A stretch of DNA of 64,000 bases, from assembly GCA_023078685.1 (NCBI GenBank), contig JALGAS010000007.1, forward strand, positions 3,100,001-3,164,000. Direction: 5' to 3'. This document shows positions 44,259-56,669 of the stretch, one piece after another. Position numbers and translations under genes: made by a program. This DNA comes from Neopestalotiopsis rosae. Taxonomy: Eukaryota > Ascomycota > Sordariomycetes > Amphisphaeriales > Sporocadaceae. Position 1 is the first letter of the stretch, and each line of letters begins with the position of its first letter. The notes beneath the pieces are model-generated. The model searched no databases. It saw only the letters and a program-made list of their open reading frames with translations, and was not told where the DNA came from.

Positions 44259-45954
44259 ATGTCCGGACTCATGGTGCCCGACCCAGGAATCATTGCCAAT
44301 GGATACGTGACGCCGCGGGAAGAACATTTCGACATTCACGATACACCCGGTGCCTTTGCATCGGCTCACGAAAAGCGAGCATTTGCGAATCGCCAGCACC
44401 AGCCAAATGCAGAGAGTTTGGCCCGCATGATTTCCAACGCCAGGAAACCCACATTTGGCGGCAAAGTTGGCATCAAGGATCGGATATGTTGTTACCAATG
44501 GACCTTTTTCACCATGAACATGGTTAGCCTCTTCTTGCCCGTCTTGCTCGGGTCGTACTTGTTCTGATAGGGACTCTTGTAGGCCACTGGTGGTGTTGCC
44601 AATGTCCTTCATACCAGTAGGCGATTGCACCTCTTATAATTACATAATCATGATCACGTACATGCTGACCCAGTCATTTCTGCAGTCCCGTTCAGGTCCG
44701 ACTGGCTATACTACGTCGGACTGGTATTCTTCCTAATCAATATAGCCCTTTTTCTCGTCAACTGCATCTGCATAACACTGAGGTTTCGCATGGTTCCCGG
44801 TAGCTTCATGCATTCCTTTAACGACCAGACTGAATCACTCTTCATTCCTGCCGTGGTGAGTTTCTATTCATTATCAGTCATTGTAGCAACTTGAACTAAT
44901 GATGACCAGATTGTTTCGTATGTACAGGCGCCGCGATGCCGTTTTGAATTGCGCTAATCTCGCCAAGATCTGCCATGATTTTGATTAATATTTGTGAATA
45001 TGGAGTACCATATACTGGTCTGTGGCTTCAACGGGTCGTCCAACTGCTCTTTTGGATCTACGCAGCCACCAGTTTTACAACTAGTGCCGCAATGTACTTG
45101 ACGCTATGGTCGACTCAGTAAGGAAATTTGCCAACTCGTCTTGTTTATTGTTACTGACCCTCTCTCTGCAGAATATTCCCAATTCACACAATGACCCCAG
45201 TCTGGGTGTTTCCTGCATATCCATTGTTACTGGCAGCCCCATTTGCGACCAATCTCATCAAAGCTGTCATCAATTCAGAGGCCGACGTCTTGGTGAACTT
45301 TACAGCTCTGGCATTTTGTGCAATCACAGTTCAAGGCACTGGCTTTCTTATCAGTTTCAGTAAGTGTTGGCTGCGAGAGAGGCTGAAAAGACATTGGAGT
45401 GTCATATTTGAAGGAGCTCTCGCTGACAAGGGGATACAGTGGTTTGCGCGGCATTCCTATATCGTCTCATGACCCAGAAACTACCACGCGATATGCAAAG
45501 ACCCGGTGTTTTCATTTCGATAGGACCAAGTGGATTCACGTGTGCTGGAATTGTCGCGTTGGGAACTCAGTCCGAGCAAATTATACCGTCAGACTTTCCT
45601 GGTCGGGAGCACGCCATCTACAGCGCGCACTTCTTTTCCATCATGCTAGGGCTCTGGCTATGGGGTTTGAGTCTCTGGTTTTTCCTGGTTTCTGTGGGCT
45701 CGCTGCACAAATACCTTCGTCGCGAGCATAAGATGCCGTTCCAAATGACATGGTGGAGTTTTGTCTTTCCCAATACTGCCCTGGTCACGGCAACATTAGC
45801 AATGGGGAAAGCACTAAGCAATAAGGGCTTACAGATCTTTGGGTGCGTCATGGCAGCCCTCTTGATCATGGTTTGGGTGCTTGTCTTTTTGCGCATGATC
45901 AAGGGTCTATGGAAACGAGAGCTACTATGGCCAAAAGGACTGGAAGCCGAGTAG
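44259..45954 (+). CDS. TDT-family C4-dicarboxylate/anion transporter
   Basis: Seven exons join in frame: 44259-44522, 44583-44616, 44686-44855, 44910-44917, 44968-45117, 45172-45359 and 45440-45954, giving 442 aa. Exon 4 is only 8 nt (ATTGTTTC). A hydrophilic N-terminus of ~75 residues leads into about ten TM segments. Family blocks are visible: QWTFFTMNM|ATGGVANVL, VPGSFMHSFNDQTESLF, then GPSGFTCAGIVALG and FFSIMLGLWLWGLSLWFF. These are typical of the tellurite-resistance/dicarboxylate transporter family that includes Mae1 and Ssu1. The substrate could be malate, sulphite or another anion and cannot be told from sequence. The location is the plasma membrane. All introns are GT...AG. Confidence 0.85.
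44910..44917 (+). other. 8-nt microexon of the transporter gene
   Basis: ATTGTTTC lies between a GACCAG acceptor and a GTATGT donor. Including it restores the reading frame (IPAV-IVS-SAMILIN) and a continuous TM helix. Confidence 0.7.
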
Positions 45955-46503
45955 GAACAAAGTCATTAGATGCTTCCGTGCATTCAGCCTTATTACTCTC
46001 ATAGCATTGCAAAGCGCTGGAATTCATGTTTATAAGAAAGACTTATGATTGACCAATTTACCTTTCAACTAGATCTCTTCAGCGTAGAATCTTCGTCTCC
46101 GGCCCAATTTCCTTTGTGAAGTAAGAACAACGTCTGTATCGCGGGTTTGCAAGACCTAGTAATCTCATTCTCACACATGATACACGATCTGAGTTCTCAA
46201 TATCACGACGGGTATTGAGCATCGCGGATGACGTCTCGCCAAGCGACCCGATTAATTGTTAGCCTGTCTCCACACTAGATTATGGTTGCCTCTTTGTATA
46301 CTAGACTTGTGAAAACAACTTTATATCTCACATCACCAACTCTCTAAATTACCATTGGAACCTTGTGGAGTGATTTCTTACATCGCCAATCAAATCAGCA
46401 AGTCTCTGCCCAAACCCTTGGATTTCTGAGTACGCAGAAAAACATCTGACCAAACAATCTAGTCGAGGGGAAGAAATACAGCGCAAAGACAGAAAGAAGA
46501 AAC
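45955..46503. other. Intergenic before the antiporter
   Basis: 549 bp with the transporter terminator and the antiporter promoter. Nothing specific recognised. Confidence 0.4.
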
Positions 46504-48549
46504 ATGGCGGCCGCCTCGCTGCCATACCACGAGCCGGGGATCGAGGATATACTCATTCTCTCCTCGCTGCTCCTGGTACTCAACGTTGTCAACTCTATGC
46601 TCGACAGGACGCTATACTGCGGACTCGTTGGACAAGTCCTCGTTGGCATCGCCTGGGGCACACCGGGTGGGAAATGGCTTTCGTCTTCCCTCGAGGACGC
46701 CATTGTGCAGCTGGGATATCTGGGATTGATCATGATTGTCTTTGAAGGTATGTTTTTCGTCTATTTCTCTTCGTGTAACGTGTCTCACACGCGCCCTCGG
46801 ATGTTCAGATGTAACAAATTGCTGACATGGTATTTCCCAATTCTTGAAAAGGCGGCCTCTCAACGTCCCTCGCAACCATGACGGCCAACCTGGCGCTGTC
46901 CGTCGGCGTGGCATTAACGGGCGTCGCGGCGCCCATGGCCTTGTCATTTGTTCTTGGCCCCCTGACCGGCGCGTCCCGGCTCCAGTGTTTCGCAGCGGGA
47001 GCGGCCCTGTGCTCGACCAGCCTGGGCACCACATTCACCGTGCTGAGCACCAGCGGCCTGGCGTCGACGCGGCTCGGCAGCGCTCTCAGCACCGCCGCCA
47101 TGATGGACGACGTGGTCGGCCTGGTCATGGTGCAAATCATCTCGAGCCTCGGCTCTGCGGCGGGAGAAGAAGGCGGCCAAGCAGCAAGCATTGCACCCGC
47201 TACCGTGCTCCGTCCCGTCCTCGTCTCGCTCGCTTTCGCCGTCTTGGTCCCACTCGCGTGCCGCCTGGCGCTGGCGCCGCTCATGACGCTGTTGGACAAG
47301 GTGTGTGTAGGGGGCGAGCAGACACCCAATTTCAAGTCTTCCCGCGCGGCCAGGCTGTCCCGGACCAAGCAGACCGTTATTGTCGTCCAGACGGCCCTGC
47401 TCTTGGTCCTCGTCGTCGCCGCGAGCTATGCGGGCGCCTCCGTCCTCCTGGCGGCCTACCTCGCCGGGATTATCGGGGCCTGGTGGGACGCCCAGGCGCT
47501 CGAGAGGATCGCTGCGGCCAATGGACTTGAACCATCATCGCTTGTACCGCAGGCAAGCTCGGAGGAGACAGCATCGGGGCCGACACCTGAACGAGTCGAG
47601 GAAGACGGCGTCGGACAAGTTCGCCCGGAGAGGCGGGCAGAAGTCCAAGCAAAGTCAGCATTCGGCCGCACTTCGTCCTTGGACATGTACGAACACTACT
47701 ACCAACCATCGATCGAGCGTATCTTGAAGCCATTCTTTTTTGTACGTTTGCCTCTCATAAATTTCGTCGTCTACACATACGTCCACACAAGCAAACTTTT
47801 GCTGACGGTATAAATGTTTACAGGCTTCCATCGGTTTCTCAATCCCCATTAGCAAAATGTTCTCTGGCGGCGTAGTATGGCGCGGCATCATCTACACAAT
47901 TCTCATGCTCCTTGGCAAAGCCGTCTGCGGTCTATGGCTGGTTCGATTGCCAGTCCCGCCCATCAAGGACAATTTTTCTAGTTTCTGGACCAACACGGTA
48001 TCAGGTCTGCGAGCCCTGGTTCGCCGGTGGATTCCGCTGCGAAACGTCTTCTGGGACGGGCATGGGAAAAATGGTCAAAGGAATGAGGAGCAGCAGCAGC
48101 AGCAACAGAGCAATACTAATACCCCCAGTACAACGACGGCCCCGGCTGCTGCCCCCCAACAGGAGCGCCCCCAACTGTCTACGGGTCTCGAGGCGATCGA
48201 GAACAAGATCAAGAACGAGAAGACACTGGGCAAGCCGCTATCCCTATATCCGGCCGGCATCATGTCCTGCGCCATGATTGCGCGCGGCGAGATTGGGTTC
48301 CTCATCTCTTCCGTGGCCGAAGCCAACGGCATCTTTCAGAATTCTTCCAAAGAGTCTGGTGGCGACATGTCGTCGTCATCGGACATGTTTCTCATCATTA
48401 CCTGGGCCATTGTGCTGTGCACCATCATCGGCCCGCTCTGCGTTGGTCTCTTGGTAAGGCGCGTCAAGAAGCTCGAGGCTGCTCATGCCGCCGGCGTACT
48501 GGTTGAGGGAAGCAGGAAGGATGTCCTTGGTGTCTGGGGCGTTTCGTGA
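46504..48549 (+). CDS. Cation/proton antiporter (CPA2/KefB-like)
   Basis: Exons 46504-46747, 46852-47741 and 47824-48549 give 619 aa. About a dozen hydrophobic helices are seen. The unwound-helix and ion-site region typical of CPA antiporters is visible in FE|GGLSTSL and CSTSLGTTFTVLS, followed by AAMMDDVVGLVM with the Asp pair thought to bind the ion. A long hydrophilic loop (about residues 326-370) and a second one with a Gln tract (EEQQQQQQQSN, about residue 460) separate membrane blocks. Family members exchange Na+ or K+ for H+ at the plasma membrane or organelles. MIARGEIGFLIS near the C-terminus is another conserved block. Confidence 0.88.
48091..48108 (+). repeat. CAG/CAA repeat coding Gln in antiporter loop
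   Basis: Short run of CAG/CAA codons in a cytosolic loop, followed by an Asn/Thr/Pro-rich stretch. Likely length-variable. Confidence 0.8.
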
Positions 48550-49194
48550 TATTGTTCAATGAGACGGAGATTTCAAGCAAGCATAGAGGTTATTCAATGA
48601 AAGATTTTGAGCAATCTTTAGACATGCCATGATTGGGCTGGATAAAGAAAAGATTTTCTAGATATAAATTGATTGCAAATCTATACTTATGTATTCGCAT
48701 GTACTTCAAAGCTTAAAGCATGTCAAGGATAGCCGAGTGGATAATTCATTCCCGATACTGCACTCACAGGACAATTGGTACAACATTCATCCTAAGTGGA
48801 CTGTATTCGTGATTTTTAATTGGTTTATTTTCTTTGTAGAATCAGAATGGTTATAATTACATGTTCTAGTTGCAATGGCTATATACCCTAGCCTTCAGTG
48901 CTGTCCCAGCTTCGGCTGGTCATTTTGTGTTTTTGAAATCCTCCAAGGGTATCATGTGCGCAACTAATCCTACATTTGGCAAGATATTAATCTTTGATAT
49001 CTGCCTTTCTTACACCTCGAGTTTTCGAGTGTTTGCCAAACTCATGTGTAATGAGTGCGTTTGTGTTCCTTTTTTCCTCTATGGAACGGTTTGATGCAAT
49101 GAGTGTTATGAGCGTATGCCGGTTTTGTTCCACTCGGCAGCCGCCCCTTCTAGACCAATAAGAAATGGTAATGACTGTAGTCCCTCTATAGAAA
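48550..49194. other. Intergenic, convergent 3' ends
   Basis: 645 bp AT-rich sequence between the antiporter and the aspartic protease. No supported gene. Confidence 0.4.
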
Positions 49195-50904
49195 TCAAAT
49201 GACCAATGCTATGACGGAGATAATGCATGAAATAGAGACGTATAGGCTGTGAACCTGGGACTGCTCTCCCGAGGAAGTAGAAGTCGATGTTGCCGTAGCA
49301 GATGACCCAGTGGTAGTGCTGGCATCAGCAGCAGAAGTCGATCCGTCGTGGCCACCAGTGAATCCCAAGGAAGGCACCCCAGTAGCCGTGCTGGATGTAG
49401 TGATGGTGGTAAGCGTGGTCGCACCATTCTCGGTAACGACCGTGGATACCACTGTGGATGATGATGCCAGGGCAGTGGTCGTGCCCGTGGAGGTTGGCCT
49501 GGAGGCAAACCCTATACGCTTGCCATCGATATCAAAGACCGAGTAAACGTTCTTGAGAAACATGTCTCCCAAGAGCCAAGCTCCCTCAACAACCTCCATG
49601 CCAAAGAGGTTGCCAGTGCACATGTTGTCATCTCCAGATGCACCAATGAAATCCTTGGCACTGACTGTGAACGACTTGCCGGAAAATGTGTAACCGAGCT
49701 GAGCCGTCGTATCGCAAGGGAAAGTGTACGTGACACCATCATCACTCTTGGAATCAGGAATCAACTTGTACACAGCGGCCACATCGTCGGGGGGTCCAAA
49801 GGCATAGGTCGTGCCCGTGTCAATGTAGGCCGTCTTTCCGCTGTTGCCAGAAGACTTTCCGCCCACAGTGACATCGTCCATGATAATGGACCAGCTGGTG
49901 TCGTCTGTCGTCGAGGTGTAGGTGATATCGCCCGTGTACTTGGAGGGATCGAGAGCACCAAAACTGATCTCGCCGTCATTGGTGCCGTCCGCAGCCCTGG
50001 ATAGGGACACGGCAAATATGTTGGCATCAATAACCTTGGCCTTCTTCAAGGCGTCGTTGAAGTTGCCGCTGTTCCTTGCCAGGCCCAGAATGCCCTCGAA
50101 CGGAAAGGACGCGAACTGAGACGACGTGACATTGGCAAGGCCAAACTCGTACTGCACACTCAAACCAGCCACATTCATGGTATCGTCGACATAATGACCG
50201 CTGACCTCGCCTGATCCATACTCGACCGAGAAGGACTTGCCGCTATCCGTAAGCGTCTTGGAGTCCTCTGAACCATAGGTGTTGTGTCTCGTGCAGGGGT
50301 CAGACTTGCAATCCGAGCTCATGACCCACGTCGTACTGGCTCCCGTGTCAATAAGCATATACATTGGTGTCGCCTCGGAACCGATTTCCGCCTTGATGAA
50401 GTATGAATAGTCTGTGCCATCTTGGTAAACCCCAGCCGTATTGCTCTGAGATGGTGTCACTGGTGTAGCCACGGTATAGGTGTTCTCCCTGTCTACCAGA
50501 GTCGCATCTTCGTGGGTAGTACGTGATGGCAGCTCCGAGCCGTACTTGCGTGCTAGATTCTGTGCAATCTGAGGGATTCTCTTGGAGACCATGTCGGCCT
50601 ACGCAGCTAAACGTCAGCAGAGCGCTTGGGCAGGCAGGGTACACTACAGCAGGGATCGGATAAGGGTGTCCGTGCTGTAGTACAGGTGGGTACGTACGCT
50701 GGATGCTCCTCCTTTGGTGGCCATTTTGAATGTCACGAAGCCCAAGGGCCCACTGGCGTCACGGGCCATTGGGGCCACAAGATCGCGTTTTCCAACATCT
50801 TCAACGTCATGCAGAGTCCTCGGCTGGGATGATGACGGTGCTTGAAAAGCTTGAATTCCAGTCGTCCATAGCGCAAGTTGACTTATTATTGCGGCGTGAT
50901 GCAT
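49195..50904 (-). CDS. Pepsin-type aspartic protease with GPI-like tail
   Basis: Exon 1 (50904-50698) and exon 2 (50598-49195) join in phase 0 to give 536 aa. The N-terminus (MHHAAIISQLALWTTGIQA) is a signal peptide and a propeptide follows. The two active-site Asp lie in LIDTGAST (Asp153) and YIDTGTT (Asp329). The flap YGSGEVSG and the CKSDPC loop are also seen. After the catalytic fold (ending near IGFASRP) comes a Ser/Thr stalk of about 80 residues and a hydrophobic C-terminus (VSISCIISVIALVI), as expected for a GPI-anchored yapsin/CtsD-like enzyme on the cell surface. It probably takes part in wall remodelling or surface proteolysis. The 99-nt intron has GTACGT and GCGTAG ends. Confidence 0.92.
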
Positions 50905-53900
50905 ATTGTGTCGTCCGTTTTCAACAACCCAACCTTCTCCCCCAGCAGCGTCGCGAGGCAGCTGCTACGAATTTCGTGTTGCCCGGCCGTGGTCGTGACG
51001 GAGCCCGCGGAAGTTGGAGTCGGAGCTTGTTAGTACTGCGAATCCAGGAACACTGTAGCTGAGAAAAAAGCTACAGGCGGCGTCTGTTTGTTGTAGCTCT
51101 GTTTTGCAAGTGACCAAGCAAATATTTCGTCGGCTAATAGCAAAGGTGCACTTTTGCTCAAGGAATTGTCGTGATATCACAGTCCAGGAGTACCAGACTC
51201 TGGTCTGGCATTAGAGTATTAGAGGATTAAGCGAGTGCCACATTGAAGAGTGTCGATCCAAGGAAAGTGAAGAATAAGGAATCTCAACCACAGCAACCAG
51301 AGAGAGACCCGGGAACAGCTGTCAATTGAGAGAGAGTAAAAGAGAGTTGGAAAAAGGCTGCCGGCGGGATATAATCACAAGGAATGCAGCTTGTCTATGG
51401 TGGAAACCGGGGGTGGAAATGATTGGTGGTAGTTCGTGCCGAGTCCAAGACAGAGGTGACGCCTCGGAGGAAAATACAATTGGAAGGAATTGAGACAATG
51501 CAGAAAAAATTCCAGTTGCAGAGGCTCTTCCCCGTTGACGATTGGACTTTCTCTCTTTTATTACAAAAAACCAAGAAGAAGGCGACAAATCTAGTAAATT
51601 CGGAAAGAGGGGATGAAGACTGAGAAGAATTGTGTGCTTCTTGTCAAATAGGAAAAGAGCGAGAGAGAGACAGAAGAGCAGAGGACAGGCAGGTAAGGTT
51701 AGGTGGTAGTATGTAACTCGATCCTCTTGTCCAAAGTTTACTTTAACCTTAGCTGCGTAGGTACACCGTAATACATTACATTGCTTGCCCGCCCTTGGCT
51801 GGGGTGCTTTGGGTGGGGATTTGAGGGAGCAAGAGACAGGGAGAGATAACAGCAAAAGCAGCAGAATTACCGTAGAACAGATTGTCTTGTCTAGGCTCTG
51901 GCTAGGTCTGCTAGGTACCCGTCTAGTACTGGGTAGGCTCATTACTAAGGCAAGGTACCAGAAATCTGAAAGATAGAGCAGCGCTGCTCGCAGCCCGAGG
52001 TGCCGTCTCTAGGACGGATCTTTCTTAGATCGTCCATATCTCATAACCCCTGGGGCGACCGGCCTTGTCAAGCTCATTACCTATTTTCGCCGCTCGTTCA
52101 GGAGAATGAATGGATTGAATGAATGAATCAATGTATTTCGATTGAGTCGCAAGCAGGTATGCGCGCAAGTCAGTATGGAACACTCGGCTTGCTCGGCGCG
52201 CCCTACTTCAAGAGTCGTTCATATGATTCGATTTTTGCTCTTTAGTGAGGCTTGACCTACGTATTCCTTTTCTGTTCGGCAACCCAGCCGGGGGTTCCAA
52301 TCAAGTGTGGCAGGTGAGGGTTGGGATGGAGAGGAAATCTGCATTCTCTTTCGTTCGCCTAGCAGTGTATTGCTTTTCCCCAACTCCAAAAAGAGCAAAA
52401 AGAGCTGCTGCTGCTGCTACCCTTGCTACCCTGGCTTACCTACCCCCCTGTTGTGCCCCTGTCCGTCAAATGGCATGGCCCATGGGACGAGAGCGATAGG
52501 CAGCGCTAACCCTCTAGTAGGCCGTGATGGCTTGCATGCTGGCTTGGCGCCGGTCAGGACTCAGACCAAGTACCCGCCGGCTACCTTGGGGCCGACTAAT
52601 GATCTGCGCTCTGATAGCGACCGTTCCCAAAGAATAGCCCGCAAGTCAGGACCAAATCTTGATCTCTCTTGGGAAATGTCTGATGCCTTTTCTCATTGGG
52701 CAATTGTTTCTTTCCCATCGGCTTTAAGGTTGCCTAGTGCTGTCGAGCACAAGTTCACAAACGTGTCGACAAAGGTCGAGTCCCATCCATCAGGTCCATT
52801 CATAGCCATTGCGCATCTCGAACCATGATTTGCATGAGGACTACGGAAGCAGCGAGCCACCGGACTGTTTGACTGTTTCGACCAGAGACTGACTTATCGT
52901 CATCTATATCCATTCACTTCTTGGCCCTCTCCGAACTCCCCTCTTTCCCCTCACATCCCCCTCTCCCTCTAGTCTGCATCTGCGTGTATGAATATGTAGT
53001 ATTTTGCAAGTCCAGCGCATGCTTAGCCGCTTTCAACCACGGCGTGGCAAACCGTTGCGAGTCTTGCTTGCGCAAGTATTGCTGCAATTGCTGCTGGTCG
53101 TCCACCACTACTGCGTCCACTACTACAGTACCACACTGACCTGCTGCAGAGAGCAGGGGCTTCCATATCTGGACAGCCAATCTCACGGGACATAACCTAT
53201 CCAGCTGCTAGGGGTGGTCAATTGGCTGCGCACATCGTGCGGCCTTTTACAGGGAGCCCAGGATAACTTGGAGATGTGCACAGTAGCTCGAGTAGTGCCG
53301 CCGCCATCTTATTGCCGACCACCGACCTAGGATTCACCAGCATGGGGGTTGAGGGGTCCTTTTCTGAAGATCCCTCCACAATTGAACCTGCTCAAGATTG
53401 ACTTGCGCTGCTTGGTCGTCATCGTGCTCCAGTCGCAATAACGCTTTATGGATACTACCAAGATACTGGGCACTCGAGGCACTTTTGTGTATGGTCGATC
53501 ATCCAGAGACAAAACATCTCGGTCGACTGGCTTGGCAACAAACTGTCCCGTTTGTCGAGTGCAAAACCAATGGGATGTGGCATTGTCACCAGGCTCAGGG
53601 ACACGCACTCATCCGTGGTGGTCGAGATTAGCACACCGGGTTAAGCTCCAGGATGGAGAGACCATGGCCGGATTGGGAATTCGATATTGCTCCAATTGAC
53701 AGGTCAGTAGTTAACTTGCCTTTGCGGCTGGCCTTGGCACTCCCTGGCTTTCCACCAAACCATGTTCCCTTGGATGTTTAATACCCTTGATTTCCCCGGG
53801 TCACGGACCACATGCCGACTGCGCCTCGTTGATCAATATGCAAGTGCAGCAGAAACAACAAAGCTCATATTGATATCAAAGTGCTCAAGTTGCACGATGT

Positions 53901-54311
53901 TCACAGCGTCGAAAATCTCCCTTACATGATGTATAATGAGAGCAGTATGGTGTACAGCTGCAGAACGACAGATTTGGCCGCCGCCCTACTAACAACAGGC
54001 ACCGCTTAGTAGCAGGTAGTAAGGACTTTTTGGTTTGCCGCTGCTTAAGCCACAGACGGGAGACCTGTTGGTTCGCATGGCACCGTTTGCTCGACATGAG
54101 CGCTCAGGTACCCTAATGCAAGGGACAAGGCTATCCTGATGACGGCCAAAGTCAAACACGTGGAGATGTAACCAACGTAGAAGATTTTCTCGGCCGTATA
54201 TACCGAGCAGCGGTCTCGAACGATTCTGTCGATGCTGGCCAGATCTTGTTGTAATAATGCAGCGAGTAATATCATTGAATAGGGTATGCTGATGCATTAT
54301 TCATTATTCAT
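50905..54311. other. 3.4 kb gene-poor region
   Basis: No supported protein gene was found on either strand. It holds purine/pyrimidine-biased tracts (51230-51420 and 51590-51690), GAATGAAT-type short repeats near 52105-52130, and a CTGCTG run near 52406-52420. The frames are short and overlap each other, as noise does. It may contain long leaders or non-coding RNA. Confidence 0.45.
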
Positions 54312-55328
54312 TCACTGAACAACCTGTCGATGCTGGGCAACCCATTGAACAGCTGCTTCTAGTGGCATCTTGGCAGTCTTATCAAGAGTCTGAAACGAAA
54401 GCTTCCGATTGAGCTCAAAGAATGAATCGCAAAGCTCTGGGCTGACGTGATTCCTGGCCACAATGGTGCGCAAGAACACCCACACTGATTCGTTCGTCCA
54501 GCGAAACGACTCACTAAGGCGAAGAGTTTCAGAAAATATAGTAGAACGCTTCCGAATCTGTGTTTGCGTATCCTCGATTTTCGTCAGAAGAAAGCTGAGA
54601 AATGTCCAGCCAGAAATGTCATTGTGGTGTCTGAAGCACCAATCCTTTACATCGTCGATGATGCTTGAAAGCAAACTCGCATCGAGTGAAAATGTGCCAC
54701 TGCCAGTCAACCATCTCGCATGGTGCCATGCGTAATAGTTTCGAGGGTGCCTCTCCGCCGCGACCATGATGACGGAACTGAAGTCTCCTCGCAAGTCAAT
54801 TGTACAGTTGCTCGTCCTGCAGCAACCTAGAAGCCAGCGTCTATGGTTCCATAATGTTGGCGATTTTGTGTGACGGTGAAGGCGAGCTGCGAGTAAACTA
54901 TCAAGAAATTGTTTCTCGTGTCGAAGAACTGTCTCGGCTTGCTCAGCTTCCTCCAATTGAGATAGCACGAATCTCTTTCTAATATTAGCAGCCGTGAGAT
55001 GCTCTGGATCCATGAGCAAGGCTACTGCCGTAGCCGCAAGAGTGTCGCTGTTTGGCGCCCTCGGTTGGGAACTGAGATGCTGCTGTATGACACGATGCGC
55101 GACAAAGAAGGCTTGAGTCAACCTCAGCTTTGGGATGGCAATGGCGTTTTCATCTTGGAGATGATTGACACCTGCTTCCAAGGGATGCGCCTTTCCGAGG
55201 AGCTCAATCTCCAGCAGGTCCCCGTTGTTTGGCAAAGACGTCAACACACGCGCAATATCCTGGTAAACTTTGGTTGGATCCTCGGTTTTGAGGTTTTCCA
55301 GGACATCCTTATCGAGAGAGCGGGACAT
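54312..55328 (-). CDS. Protein prenyltransferase alpha-subunit repeat protein (PTAR1/Ecm9-like)
   Basis: A single exon of 338 aa. The protein is helical and shows degenerate prenyltransferase alpha repeats: LWNHRRWLLG, YYAWHHARWL and ISGWTFLSFLL, plus SVWVFLRTIV. These W-x-x-R-type repeats define the PPTA fold. True farnesyl/geranylgeranyl alpha subunits have five tighter repeats; this looser set matches PTAR1 of animals and the yeast Ecm9 group. PTAR1 works with a Rab-type beta subunit to prenylate the SNARE Ykt6 (family knowledge). It lies divergent from GET1, with 520 bp between. Confidence 0.8.
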   Translation of the reverse strand: MSRSLDKDVLENLKTEDPTKVYQDIARVLTSLPNNGDLLEIELLGKAHPLEAGVNHLQDENAIAIPKLRLTQAFFVAHRVIQQHLSSQPRAPNSDTLAATAVALLMDPEHLTAANIRKRFVLSQLEEAEQAETVLRHEKQFLDSLLAARLHRHTKSPTLWNHRRWLLGCCRTSNCTIDLRGDFSSVIMVAAERHPRNYYAWHHARWLTGSGTFSLDASLLSSIIDDVKDWCFRHHNDISGWTFLSFLLTKIEDTQTQIRKRSTIFSETLRLSESFRWTNESVWVFLRTIVARNHVSPELCDSFFELNRKLSFQTLDKTAKMPLEAAVQWVAQHRQVVQ

Positions 55329-55848
55329 GTTGAGAGGAACCGAGCAGTGATCAGCTTCGTAGGATCCTTGTCTGTATGAGCTCTATCATTCGAATGCTTG
55401 AAGATGAGGCTCTTTGATTCCCATATTGACAGTGATTGTTGATAACGATCAGGTGATCAAGATGCTGCAGTACACATACCCACAGGCATGCTTCAAGTAC
55501 AAACCAAGAATCATTGATTTTTCACAGCCTTAATATCAAATGGTTGGAAAGACGTTCCCATCGACAGCAGTCTGGTGGAAAGGCTGGGTGTCAGTTGAAT
55601 GAGGCTCTGTTGAGGCTAAAAGGCTGCAGGTCAGTGAGGGAGGGATGGCGGGGTAGATAGAATAGCATCGGGGAAAGCAACCATGTTTTCTCCGATCTTT
55701 TTGCTCACATCCCACCCCGACCCAACACTGGACAGGCCACGACTTGCTGGCGCGCACTGGCACCAGTACCAACGAGCGAGCCGCCCGACTGGATTCACAC
55801 AGCTAACATTTGCAACATACAACACCCACAACCATCTACCCCTTCAAG
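55329..55848. promoter_or_regulatory. Divergent promoter, PTAR1-like and GET1
   Basis: 520 bp between two housekeeping starts. CA-rich sequence (ACAACACCCACAACCATCTACC) precedes the GET1 ATG, typical of a fungal 5' leader. No TATA box seen. Confidence 0.4.
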
Positions 55849-56669
55849 ATGGCGACGCTGCTTCTCGTAGTGTTTCTCGTGGAGCTCGCGGTGCACCTGG
55901 TCAACACCATCGGCGCCGCTTCCATCAGCAATTTGGTACGAGACAGCGACCGCATCTTCCGTGCAGCCTTCCATACACGTCATAGGAGCTCTAGACTGAC
56001 CAGACGTGATCAAATTCTCTAGCTATGGACGCTCTACCTTATGCTCCCGACCGAGACCTCCAAATCTGCCGGCAAGAGAAGAGATGTGCAGACTGAATAC
56101 ATGAAGGTCCGCCGCGACCTTAACGCCACCAGCAGCCAGGACGAGTTCGCAAAATGGGCCAAGCTAAGACGCCAGCATGACAAGTTGATGGAGCAGCTGG
56201 AAAAGCTGAGTGAGTGCCGCCAAACGGGAGAGAGCAAGGACGCGCTCCTACACGTATGCATGGCAGAAGAGAAAAGCACAGAGCTGATTAGCGATGACTA
56301 GAATCCTCACACGATGCGACAAAAGCCAAGTTTGACAGCTCCGTGGGCGCAGTGCGCTGGGTCTTCACGCGAGGCCTCAAATTCATCCTGCCCTTTTGGT
56401 ATGCTAAGCAACCAATGTTCTGGTTGCCCAAGGGCTGGTTCCCCTACTACGCCGAATGGGTGCTCTCGTTTCCACGTGCGCCGATGGGCAGCGTCAGCAT
56501 CGTCTCGTGGCAGATGGCCTGTACGGTGGTGATCAAGCTGATCAGCGATACCATCATGAGCATCTTGGGACTCATATTGGGCGCCAAGTTGCAGAAGCGC
56601 GAGAAGCAGCCCATGCCCGCTGGAGGCGAGAAGAGACAGACTGCAGCAAACACCAAGAAGACTTCATGA
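55849..56669 (+). CDS. GET1: GET1, ER receptor subunit for tail-anchored proteins
   Basis: Exons 55849-55935, 56023-56209 and 56302-56669 give 213 aa. The N-terminal TM ([19 protein letters not shown]) is followed by a cytosolic coiled coil ([36 protein letters not shown]), which in Get1 binds Get3 and releases the tail-anchored cargo. Two C-terminal TMs follow ([17 protein letters not shown] and [20 protein letters not shown]). The length and order match WRB/Get1 proteins. The C-terminal Lys-rich tail is cytosolic. Exon 3 starts with the second half of the AA-split Lys codon. Confidence 0.93.
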
